Positions 1 through 5,514 of a DNA stretch of 8,729 nt are shown piece by piece. The notes beneath the pieces are model-generated. The model made no database searches, was not told where the DNA came from, and saw only the letters and a list, made by a program, of their open reading frames with translations. Position numbers and translations under genes: made by a program. How positions within the stretch are numbered: the first letter of the stretch is position 1; the number at the start of each line of letters is the position of its first letter. The stretch is from Gammaproteobacteria bacterium UBA1119 (GTDB lineage: Bacteria; Pseudomonadota; Gammaproteobacteria; Pseudomonadales; Azotimanducaceae), in the NCBI GenBank assembly GCA_002313255.1, contig DCBA01000104.1, positions 1-8,729 on the forward strand. The letters are read 5' to 3'.

Positions 1-771
1 CTCAATAGAGCGAGGGTGACGGTCCTTACTACCGAGACGGATCGGTACGGACGCCTCGTGGGCAAAGTGCTACTTGGTTCCCGCGACATCAATCGAGAGA
101 TGGTGTTTGAAGGCCATGCGTGGGTGTATCGACAGTACCTGCGTGATAGATCGTTGCTCGAAGATGAAAGAACGGCTCGACGACTCAAAGTCGGTTTGTG
201 GGGTTCAGATCACCCTATCGAACCTTGGCGTTGGCGACGGGGCGAGCGAGCGAGCTTAGCCCCCACGGTTCAGGCTGATAACGAAAATGTCACCAGGCCT
301 GGGGCCCTCATTGGTGGCCTCACGCCAGAGAAAATCCTTGTGCAGTTTGGATATCGGGGGGCAAAGGGTGTATCCCAAGATCAGATAAAGGGTTACAAGC
401 GCGTTTTCGGACTACTGGATCTCGACCGAAACAAAACGCTCTCAGTTAAAGAGTACGTCGATGACGGTCGTTACATGGATCGTCAAGCCCGCGCCGGAAT
501 TTTCATAGCATCAGATGCGAATCACGATGCCATCGTAACCGAGGCAGAGTACATCGAAAATCGGATTATGACCGACGAGGCCAAGCAGATATTTCATAGC
601 ATGGACGCCAATAGCGATGGTCGGGTGCGCAGACAGGAAATGCTCAAGCACGGGACGATCAACGACGTAAATCTGGCCGACGCCGTCTTTACCTCGCTTG
701 ATACCGACGCCAACGGCGAATTGGTTATTCCAGAATACCTGCGCGTCTGGGGCTCATGGGCACGTCATTGA
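1..771 (+). CDS. Nuclease-like (SNase C-terminal part) / EF-hand fusion protein, 5'-truncated by the window
   Basis: Partial gene: the frame is open from the first base, so the GTG at 16 is probably not the true start. Residues are numbered from that GTG. Residues 1-75 match the end of a staphylococcal nuclease fold: a DRYGR motif (Arg13 corresponds to catalytic Arg87 of S. aureus nuclease), then a DINREMVFEGHAWVY helix and a GLW...PIEPWRWR end. The other catalytic residues would lie upstream of the window. After a linker come four EF-hand loops starting at Asp135, Asp167, Asp197 and Asp229, each with Asp/Asn at positions 1, 3 and 5 and Glu at 12. Loop 2 has Ala instead of Gly at position 6, and loop 1 has Lys there. 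The protein should bind calcium and may be a calcium-dependent nuclease. SNase-family enzymes are often secreted, but any signal peptide is out of view. The gene converges on the minus-strand gene at 815. Domain calls are firm; activity is inferred. Confidence 0.85.
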   Translation, partial: LNRARVTVLTTETDRYGRLVGKVLLGSRDINREMVFEGHAWVYRQYLRDRSLLEDERTARRLKVGLWGSDHPIEPWRWRRGERASLAPTVQADNENVTRPGALIGGLTPEKILVQFGYRGAKGVSQDQIKGYKRVFGLLDLDRNKTLSVKEYVDDGRYMDRQARAGIFIASDANHDAIVTEAEYIENRIMTDEAKQIFHSMDANSDGRVRRQEMLKHGTINDVNLADAVFTSLDTDANGELVIPEYLRVWGSWARH

Positions 772-807
772 CGAGCGTGAGCAACAACCTACCCATTCAC
801 GTGATGG

Positions 808-825
808 ATGATTGTCATTGTTTTT
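808..825 (+). terminator. Weak possible terminator between convergent genes
   Basis: ATGA (808-811) pairs with TCAT (815-818) across a TTG loop, followed by TGTTTTT. A wider ACGTGA/TCACGT pairing (799-804 with 825-830) encloses it. The stem is short and AT-rich, and it overlaps the last codons of the minus-strand gene. The placement, 37 bases after the EF-hand gene, is right for a terminator, but the structure is weak. Confidence 0.25.
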
Positions 826-1195
826 CACGTCTATCTAATTGGCCCCGCTGAACCGCTCGCTTGGGCTTGCGCCGACTAACCGCGGGTTCGTCAAAGGATG
901 ACCAGTCATGATCCTCGCAAGCCGCAAGAATCTGTTGCTGAATCTGACTGCGCTCTTCGACCGATAGGCCGTAAGCGTTGAGATGTTCTTGATCAACTGC
1001 GGCCTGAATATCCGGATTCGATACAGTTCGACTGATCAGTGCGGCCTCGATAAAACCGCTGAGACGTTGGTGAACATCGCTTGTCTTTGTGCTTGAGGAA
1101 GGGCGTCGGATGTATATCTGTCGGAGAAGTTCACTCAGTCGTGTCAGGTAGTGATTCCTGATCGCGGCTTCTCGCATATTTTTTGGTTTCGGCAT
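815..1195 (-). CDS. Uncharacterised small basic protein, 126 residues
   Basis: I do not recognise this family. The reading frame looks real. Its N-terminus is basic (MPKPKN), and a likely helical region runs from about residue 8 to 30. A middle segment carries SNPDIQAAVDQEHLNAYGLSVEER-like helices, and the tail is very basic (SRRKPKRAVQ). No signal peptide or membrane segment is visible, so it is probably cytoplasmic, and the basic ends would suit nucleic-acid or partner binding (inference). The start at 1195 has only a poor ribosome-binding site (GGTAG touching the ATG). The alternative Met7 has none, so the start is uncertain. Support that it is expressed comes from a perfect TTGACA element and a quasi-palindrome just upstream on its own strand. 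It stands alone, converging on the EF-hand gene, and has no operon partner in the window. Confidence 0.6.
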   Translation of the reverse strand: MPKPKNMREAAIRNHYLTRLSELLRQIYIRRPSSSTKTSDVHQRLSGFIEAALISRTVSNPDIQAAVDQEHLNAYGLSVEERSQIQQQILAACEDHDWSSFDEPAVSRRKPKRAVQRGQLDRREKQ

Positions 1196-1220
1196 CTACC
1201 GTGAGTGCGAAACAATCGGG

Positions 1221-1255
1221 TAGGGAAAATCTCAGATTTCCCTAGACGTTGTCAA
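1221..1255 (-). promoter_or_regulatory. Candidate promoter with overlapping operator-like palindrome for the minus-strand gene
   Basis: Reading the minus strand, TTGACA (1255-1250) is a perfect -35 hexamer. Seventeen bases further on is AGATTT (1232-1227), a poor -10. A perfect 8-bp inverted repeat, TAGGGAAA (1221-1228) and TTTCCCTA (1237-1244), with an 8-base centre that is itself almost symmetric, covers the spacer and -10. It ends 25 bases before the ATG at 1195. This is where a repressor operator would sit. The weak -10 lowers confidence in constitutive activity. The repeat and -35 are directly visible; the regulatory role is inferred. Confidence 0.4.
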
Positions 1256-1444
1256 TGAAGATCGCGTTTAGGTATGGCTTTCTTGTAGATATGCTGACCT
1301 ACTCAAACAACGACCCCAGCCATGACTGGCTTGTGCAACTTGATCTCGTAAACAACTTTTTTATCTGAAATCTGAAGTCTCGTCGAACTGCCCCAACTAC
1401 CATAACCCCAACCGATGCGATGTTTCGGACTGACGTTCAGGGGG

Positions 1445-1590
1445 TTAGCGGCAGTGACTCATGTCGACTTGTTCGTCGTTTTTGTAGCAATTCTCCCTCT
1501 CAAGCTGGCCGATCGGGTCCCACTGCCGATACCCCTTCTGCCTTACCGTCCTTGTAGTTGATTTCTCAGGCAGAGGTTCTCCCTGCGCCA
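1445..1590 (-). pseudogene. Decayed MORN-repeat (YwqK-type) gene remnant
   Basis: Three minus-strand frames in succession give pieces of one recognisable pattern. WRRENLCLR (1590 to about 1564) is followed, after one extra base in an AAA run, by INYKDGKAEG (1562-1533). After one extra base in a GGGG run comes YRQWDPIGQLERENCYKN, continuing to a TAA stop at 1447-1445. The NYKDGK-x-EG-x-YRQW...GQLERE-x-CYKN spacing is the MORN-like repeat of YwqK-type 'antitoxin' and related proteins (family knowledge), here amounting to about two repeats. Upstream there is no good start codon, and stops interrupt the frame near 1700. Both shifts lie at homopolymers, so sequencing error could contribute, but the missing 5' end favours true decay. 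The match was made by eye. Confidence 0.45.
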
Positions 1591-1857
1591 ACAGATAACA
1601 GGGTTCGGTTTTGCTGCTCGTCGTTCTATTTGTTGGGTTGCCGAACAGCTAATACCCAAGCTCGCCCAAACGCTCTGTTTTGCTCATGCAACGCATCGGC
1701 TATTGCAACTCATAATGCGTCATACGACCCATGTCGATGCAGCGTCAATCGACAAATGGCGTTTCATTGGTATCGGGGAATAGGATTTGTGTAGAGTAGT
1801 CACCATGAATGTTGGGCCTGTTGGCCTGCGCAAATACCCTGGAGGAGATACGCGTAA

Positions 1858-2628
1858 ATGAAACTTGAAGATGTAAACAGCATCGGAATCTTGGGTGCAG
1901 GTGTCATGGGTGGCGGGATTGCGCAATGCGCCATCCTGGCCGGAAAGAAAGTGATGGTCCGGGATCTAACTGACGAGATCTGCAACAACGCCAGGGAGGT
2001 TATCCTCAACAGTCGGTTCGGATTTAACGGTGCCATCCAACTTGGCAAGATGACAGAAGAGTCGCGGGACGCGGCCATGAGTCGGCTGAGTCTTACCACT
2101 GACGTTCACGATCTGAAAGACTGTGATCTGATTATCGAAGCGATCGGTGGCGGTGATGATGGCGCCATTGAGAACAAGCCTATGAAGCTCAAGGTATGGG
2201 CGGAAATGGATGAAGTAGTTAATAAGGAAGCTGCGTTCGCCAGCAACACCTCCTTTTTTACCATCGCCGATTTGGCCGCGGTCACACAGCGAAAAGACCG
2301 TTTTATTGGTATGCACCTATTCAGCCCTGCGAACATCATGAAGCTGGTGGAGGTCACGAGAACAGAAGATACCAGCGAAGACGTGGTTCAGCTGATCGTT
2401 GACTTAACCAAAAGCTGGGGCAAGACCCCCATCCTGCTGAAGGACGTGCCGGGCGATACAGGGTTTGTCGGTAACCGTATCATGAAGGCTGTCCGTAGAG
2501 AGGCCGACAAACTCGTCGAGGAAGGTGTTGGTACGAGAGAAGACGTCAACCTTGCCATGACCCTCGGATTCCGCTGGCCTGCGGGACCGTATCCCCAGGG
2601 ACCGAACGCGAGAAGCGGTTGGAAGTAA
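1858..2628 (+). CDS. 3-hydroxyacyl-CoA dehydrogenase family protein with short C-terminus
   Basis: A 256-residue NAD-dependent enzyme that should oxidise a 3-hydroxyacyl-CoA to the 3-ketoacyl-CoA in the cytoplasm (beta-oxidation-type chemistry). The N-terminal Rossmann fold has GAGVMG (13-18) and an acidic strand end. The SNTS motif (129-132), His153 in GMHLFSP, Glu165 in KLVEV and Asn206 in GFVGNRI correspond to the Ser, His-Glu pair and Asn of human HAD, so the active site looks intact. The C-terminal domain begins near 200 but stops at 256, soon after the conserved WPAGP (240-244). Relatives of about 280 or more residues carry further helices that help form the dimer. The 70 bases to the next gene cannot encode the missing part, so this is a natural short form or an old deletion. 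The ATG is preceded by GGAGGA (1841-1846). It is the first gene of the co-directional cluster. Exact substrate unknown. Confidence 0.85.
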   Translation: MKLEDVNSIGILGAGVMGGGIAQCAILAGKKVMVRDLTDEICNNAREVILNSRFGFNGAIQLGKMTEESRDAAMSRLSLTTDVHDLKDCDLIIEAIGGGDDGAIENKPMKLKVWAEMDEVVNKEAAFASNTSFFTIADLAAVTQRKDRFIGMHLFSPANIMKLVEVTRTEDTSEDVVQLIVDLTKSWGKTPILLKDVPGDTGFVGNRIMKAVRREADKLVEEGVGTREDVNLAMTLGFRWPAGPYPQGPNARSGWK

Positions 2629-2687
2629 CCTAGGCGAGTAGATGAGATCCCATTAACTCGGTTTCGGGAAACGTGAGCCCATCAGCC

Positions 2688-2693
2688 AGGAGG
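2688..2693 (+). promoter_or_regulatory. Ribosome-binding site fixing a GTG start
   Basis: A perfect AGGAGG five bases before GTG 2699 fixes this unusual start for the monooxygenase. The GAGP nucleotide-binding motif then begins at residue 17, the normal place. Confidence 0.8.
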
Positions 2694-2698
2694 CATCT

Positions 2699-4060
2699 GT
2701 GAACCAAGGTGTTGACGACTATGAGACGGACAAGGTGTGCATCGTTGGGGCCGGACCGTCGGGCTTGATCATGGCCAGACAGCTGGCTAAGGCAGGTGTG
2801 CCCTTCGACGTCTTCGAGAAACACAGCTACGTTGGCGGTATCTGGGATCCCGACAACACCGGAACCCCTATCTACAGCTCAGCGCACTTCATTTCGTCGA
2901 AGCACACCTCCTACTTCTATGGATTTCCGATGCCGGCCACCTATCCGGACTACCCTTCACAGCAACAACTTCTTGACTATATACGTGCGTTCGCCGAGGC
3001 GTATGGCCTCTACGACCGCATCACCTTTGATTGTCCAGTGGAGTCGGCTCGTCCTGATGACGGCGGATGGATTGTTACGGCCGGCGGCCGGGAGCGGCGC
3101 TATCGAGCACTGATCGCAGCCCCAGGCGTGAACTGGCACCCTAACCTGCCTGACTACCCGGGTATCTCGAGCTATACCGGCGATGCCCGCCACTCGGTGA
3201 CCTATAACCATCCCGACGAGTTCCGACAGAGCCGCGTTCTGGTCGTTGGTGGGGGAAACTCGGGGGCTGACATCGCTTGCGATGCGGCGCGCAGTGCCGA
3301 TGCCACCTTCTTCAGTGTTCGTCGTGGATATCGATACTTACCCAAGCACGTCTTCGGTATACCGACCGACGTCTACGTGAACGAGGGCGGCGAGCCTCCC
3401 GCCGGAGTGGTGATGCCCGAAGACCCGTCGGCCCTGCTAGATGTCTTAGTGGGAGATTTGACCCGCTTCGGCTTGCCCGCCCCGGACCACGACGCTCTCG
3501 CATCGCACCCGATTCTCAATACCCAGATCCTGCACCACCTCGCTCATGGTGATGTCATTGCCAAACCCGACGTGGCACGGTTCACCAGTAGTGGAGCTAT
3601 CTTTACGGACGGAACCGAGGTACCTGTCGGCACCGTCATTTTCGCCACCGGGTACGACTCAAAAATCCCGTTTGTTGACGAATCACTCTTCGAATGGAAC
3701 GGTGGGCGCCCGCAGTTGTACCTGAATATTTTCCACCGAGCGATCGACAATCTCTATGTACTTGGGTTCGTCGAGTTCGCCGACGCTGCGTATCATCGTT
3801 TCGACGAAATGGCCCAACTTATCGCGATCGACCTCACCGCCACGGGAGCCGACAAAGCCCGATTCACGGACCTGAAGTCCACACACCAGCCCGATCTTCG
3901 GGGCGGGATGGACTACATTGACAGTGCTCGACACGCCAATTACGTCGAGACCCATACCTACCAGCACGTCGTGAGTGAAGTTCGCGACTCATTCGGTTGG
4001 CCCGCTGTGGACGATTCTTCTTTCCCCACTCGGTCGAACTCGCGATCAGACAGGAGGTAA
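2699..4060 (+). CDS. Flavin-containing monooxygenase (FMO-like, group B)
   Basis: A 453-residue FAD/NADPH enzyme expected to insert one oxygen atom, either at a soft heteroatom (N or S) or, in some relatives, into a ketone (Baeyer-Villiger). Visible motifs in order are: FAD-binding GAGPSG (17-22); GGIW (46-49); the FMO fingerprint region with YTG (159-161), His165 and Tyr169; NADPH-binding GGGNSG (184-189); and FATGY (315-319). The tryptophan of the classic Baeyer-Villiger fingerprint FxGxxxHxxxW is a tyrosine here, which favours the FMO type. Length is typical for bacterial FMOs. It starts with GTG. Its last two Arg codons contain the AGGAGG of the next gene, so the two are translationally coupled. 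Hand counts give 42/60 and 36/60 GC in two of its lines against 29/60 and 30/60 in the hydratase gene, a shift that may reflect transfer. Substrate unknown. Confidence 0.88.
   Translation: MNQGVDDYETDKVCIVGAGPSGLIMARQLAKAGVPFDVFEKHSYVGGIWDPDNTGTPIYSSAHFISSKHTSYFYGFPMPATYPDYPSQQQLLDYIRAFAEAYGLYDRITFDCPVESARPDDGGWIVTAGGRERRYRALIAAPGVNWHPNLPDYPGISSYTGDARHSVTYNHPDEFRQSRVLVVGGGNSGADIACDAARSADATFFSVRRGYRYLPKHVFGIPTDVYVNEGGEPPAGVVMPEDPSALLDVLVGDLTRFGLPAPDHDALASHPILNTQILHHLAHGDVIAKPDVARFTSSGAIFTDGTEVPVGTVIFATGYDSKIPFVDESLFEWNGGRPQLYLNIFHRAIDNLYVLGFVEFADAAYHRFDEMAQLIAIDLTATGADKARFTDLKSTHQPDLRGGMDYIDSARHANYVETHTYQHVVSEVRDSFGWPAVDDSSFPTRSNSRSDRR
4052..4057 (+). promoter_or_regulatory. Ribosome-binding site inside the upstream gene's last codons
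   Basis: AGGAGG encodes the final Arg-Arg of the monooxygenase and abuts its TAA (4058-4060). It lies eight bases before ATG 4066. It sets the VOC start at 4066 rather than at the in-frame ATG 3997, and implies coupled translation. Confidence 0.85.
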
Positions 4061-4065
4061 CTACC

Positions 4066-4494
4066 ATGCCGGTCGCCATATCCAGAGTCATGAAAATCAA
4101 CATCCGTGCTCGCTCGAGGGACCGGATCAACACTCTGCTGCGGGACATTCTCGGGGGTGAGCCGGGACCTGATCGCGGCACCAACACCATTGGCGATTTC
4201 GAAGGCGCTTACGTGAATCTGGGGGGTGTGGTCTTCGACGTGATGGTCCCCACCGACCCCGATGGTGGATTGGCCAAGGTCATTGAAAAGCATGGTGAAG
4301 GCATCGATTCAATCTGTTTTGCAGTTGAAGACATGGACTATACAAAAGAGGTCTTCAGAGAAAAGGAAATAGAGTTCGCCCGGGATCAGGAATTCAATGG
4401 CAATCGGGTCGCCTTCGTGCATCCAAAGGACGCAAGCGGGATCTCACTCGAGTTCATCCAGGGCCCCGCAACGGAAGAAAGCAGCGACAGTTGA
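4066..4494 (+). CDS. VOC / glyoxalase-fold protein lacking the usual metal ligands
   Basis: A 142-residue protein of the vicinal-oxygen-chelate superfamily, closest in feel to methylmalonyl-CoA epimerase-like proteins. The signature is the pattern GEGIDSICFAVEDMD (77-91), then NRVAFVHPKDASGISLEF (113-130). Family members have a metal-binding His in the first strand (DHxxI) and another in GxHHIxF. Here these positions read VMKI (8-11) and IDSI (80-83). Only Glu129 of the usual ligand set is plainly kept. It may therefore be metal-free, or use Asp81, or act as a binding protein rather than an epimerase or dioxygenase. The start is chosen at 4066 because AGGAGG precedes it and the in-frame upstream extension overlaps the monooxygenase and is not VOC-like. 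It lies five bases after the monooxygenase stop, so a role on that enzyme's product is plausible (inference). Confidence 0.8.
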   Translation: MPVAISRVMKINIRARSRDRINTLLRDILGGEPGPDRGTNTIGDFEGAYVNLGGVVFDVMVPTDPDGGLAKVIEKHGEGIDSICFAVEDMDYTKEVFREKEIEFARDQEFNGNRVAFVHPKDASGISLEFIQGPATEESSDS

Positions 4495-4560
4495 ACCCCT
4501 GACATCGAGTACAGGTCAAATGGCTATGGTGACAACGCGGGACGGGCGACACTCGGCGGT

Positions 4561-4591
4561 GGCCGCAAGCCCTCGGTTGCGGGCCTTATTT
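4561..4591 (+). terminator. Probable intrinsic terminator after the monooxygenase-VOC pair
   Basis: CCGCAA (4563-4568) pairs perfectly with TTGCGG (4577-4582) around an 8-base loop. GG (4561-4562) extends the stem to CC (4584-4585) past a one-base G bulge, and TTATTT follows directly (4586-4591). It lies 66 bases after the VOC stop. The U-tract is imperfect, so read-through into the GST gene is possible. Confidence 0.5.
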
Positions 4592-4735
4592 CGGAGCGTG
4601 CAATTGAGAGCGGGGCTGACGAGATGGAGTTTCGGCTCGATGGCGTGCGCTGCTGGCAGCGACCAACCGGTTGCGAGATGCTGACACACCATGGGTGACA
4701 GAATGAAAGAACGCCCACTCTCGTTTCGCGGATTC

Positions 4736-4741
4736 AAGGAG
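4736..4741 (+). promoter_or_regulatory. Ribosome-binding site fixing a GTG start
   Basis: AAGGAG eight bases before GTG 4750 fixes the start of the first GST. The following IKVYG strand is the normal first strand of the fold. Confidence 0.75.
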
Positions 4742-4749
4742 ATATTGAG

Positions 4750-5394
4750 GTGATAAAGGTTTATGGCGTACACGGATCGCCTTTTGTTCGAAAAGTGTTC
4801 ATCGCCCTCGAATTCAAGAGCATTCCTTACGAGATTATCCAGCAGATGCCTTTTTCTGGAGATGAGGAGTACTTGAAGATCAACCCACTCGCCAAGGTAC
4901 CGACTCTCGTCGATGGTGACCTGATACTCGGTGATTCCAAAGTCATCTGCAGGTATTTGGAGAGCGCCTACCCAGAACCTGCGCTTTACCCTAAAGACAT
5001 AGCGGATAACGCGATGGCTGACTGGTACGAAGAACTTTGCGGGAACCAGATCGCTGAGCTCGCGACGGGAATCTTCTTTCAGCGGTTCATGCGGCCCTTT
5101 GCCTTCAAGCAAGAACCCGACGAGGAGTTGGTTTCGAAGATTATCGAACAGCGCTTACCACCGATGCTGGACTACCTGGAAAGCCAGATCCCTGCCGAAG
5201 GTTTCAGGTTCGGTGAGTTCGGCATGGCCGATCTCAGTATCGTGAGCCCGTTTATCAACGCTTCCTATGCACGCTACGAGGTTGATCGTTCGCGCTGGCC
5301 GTCGCTTGCAGGGTTGATCACGCGTGTGAAGGAACAGCCTCATGTTGCTGCGGTCCTTGGGAGAGAAGCCAGGGCGATGGGATTTGGCAAGTGA
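4750..5394 (+). CDS. Glutathione S-transferase, serine-type
   Basis: A 214-residue cytosolic GST of normal length. The N-terminal thioredoxin-like domain starts IKVYGVHGSPFVRKV, with Ser10 in the place of the catalytic Ser/Cys/Tyr. VP (50-51) supplies the cis-proline and DS (62-63) the glutathione gamma-glutamyl contact. The helical C-terminal domain contains GMADLSI (158-164) with the N-capping Asp161. It should bind glutathione and conjugate, isomerise or reduce an electrophile; the substrate cannot be read from sequence. The GTG start is set by AAGGAG. It follows the monooxygenase-VOC pair after 255 bases containing a probable terminator, so it may have its own promoter, although none is clear. 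A second GST-like gene follows after 120 bases. Confidence 0.88.
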   Translation: MIKVYGVHGSPFVRKVFIALEFKSIPYEIIQQMPFSGDEEYLKINPLAKVPTLVDGDLILGDSKVICRYLESAYPEPALYPKDIADNAMADWYEELCGNQIAELATGIFFQRFMRPFAFKQEPDEELVSKIIEQRLPPMLDYLESQIPAEGFRFGEFGMADLSIVSPFINASYARYEVDRSRWPSLAGLITRVKEQPHVAAVLGREARAMGFGK

Positions 5395-5441
5395 GGTCGG
5401 TTGTCCTAGTTGAGCATTTTAGTGGATCGGGTTTTTAGTCG

Positions 5442-5455
5442 GACGCCGAAGCGTC
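5442..5455. other. Small hairpin in the gap between the two GST genes
   Basis: GACGC and GCGTC flank CGAA on the plus strand. The minus-strand transcript would read C(UUCG)G, an exceptionally stable tetraloop. No T-run follows on either strand, although TTTTT precedes it on the plus strand, so it does not fit an intrinsic terminator. The 120-base gap holds nothing else clear. An 11-codon frame at 5459-5494 has no ribosome-binding site. Confidence 0.3.
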
Positions 5456-5514
5456 ACAATGAAAATGCATAAGAAGCTCTCACGGCCCCATTGAATTAAT
5501 TTAGGGTTCAGCTT

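Larger units (their letters stand above)
1196..1857. other. 662-base stretch without an intact gene
   Basis: This region separates the minus-strand gene from the plus-strand cluster. It holds the promoter/palindrome at 1221-1255, a MORN-like relic on the minus strand (about 1445-1590), and near its end a GGAGGA ribosome-binding site (1841-1846) for the dehydrogenase at 1858. The open frames at 1558-1794 (plus) and 1720-1926 (minus) have protein-unlike composition and I do not accept them. The best promoter guess for the downstream cluster is TTGGTA (1767-1772) with TAGAGT (1792-1797), but the 19-base spacing is poor. No transposase, terminal inverted repeat or structured RNA was recognised. 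Confidence 0.6.

Noticed and set aside
1255..1368. A 37-codon plus-strand frame starting ATG AAG ATC, facing away from the small minus-strand gene
   Set aside because: No ribosome-binding site, no recognisable similarity, and its start overlaps the minus-strand -35 element. The length is within chance.
1558..1794. Plus-strand open frame of 78 codons
   Set aside because: Starts with TTG and has no ribosome-binding site. It is Cys-rich with no family pattern and overlaps the MORN-like relic on the other strand.
1196..1857. Insertion sequence or phage attachment site in the large gap
   Set aside because: No transposase or integrase similarity, terminal inverted repeats or target duplication could be seen.
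2699..4060. Classical type I Baeyer-Villiger monooxygenase
   Set aside because: The fingerprint has Tyr169 where the Baeyer-Villiger motif has Trp, and GGIW rather than GGTWY, so the FMO type fits better, although ketone oxidation is not excluded.
3997..4065. In-frame N-terminal extension of the VOC gene
   Set aside because: It overlaps the end of the monooxygenase, lacks a ribosome-binding site and does not look like VOC sequence. AGGAGG before 4066 decides the start.
4516..5112. Long minus-strand open frame of 198 codons
   Set aside because: Lies largely opposite the clear GST gene, whose motifs and ribosome-binding site are strong. Its translation shows no domain.
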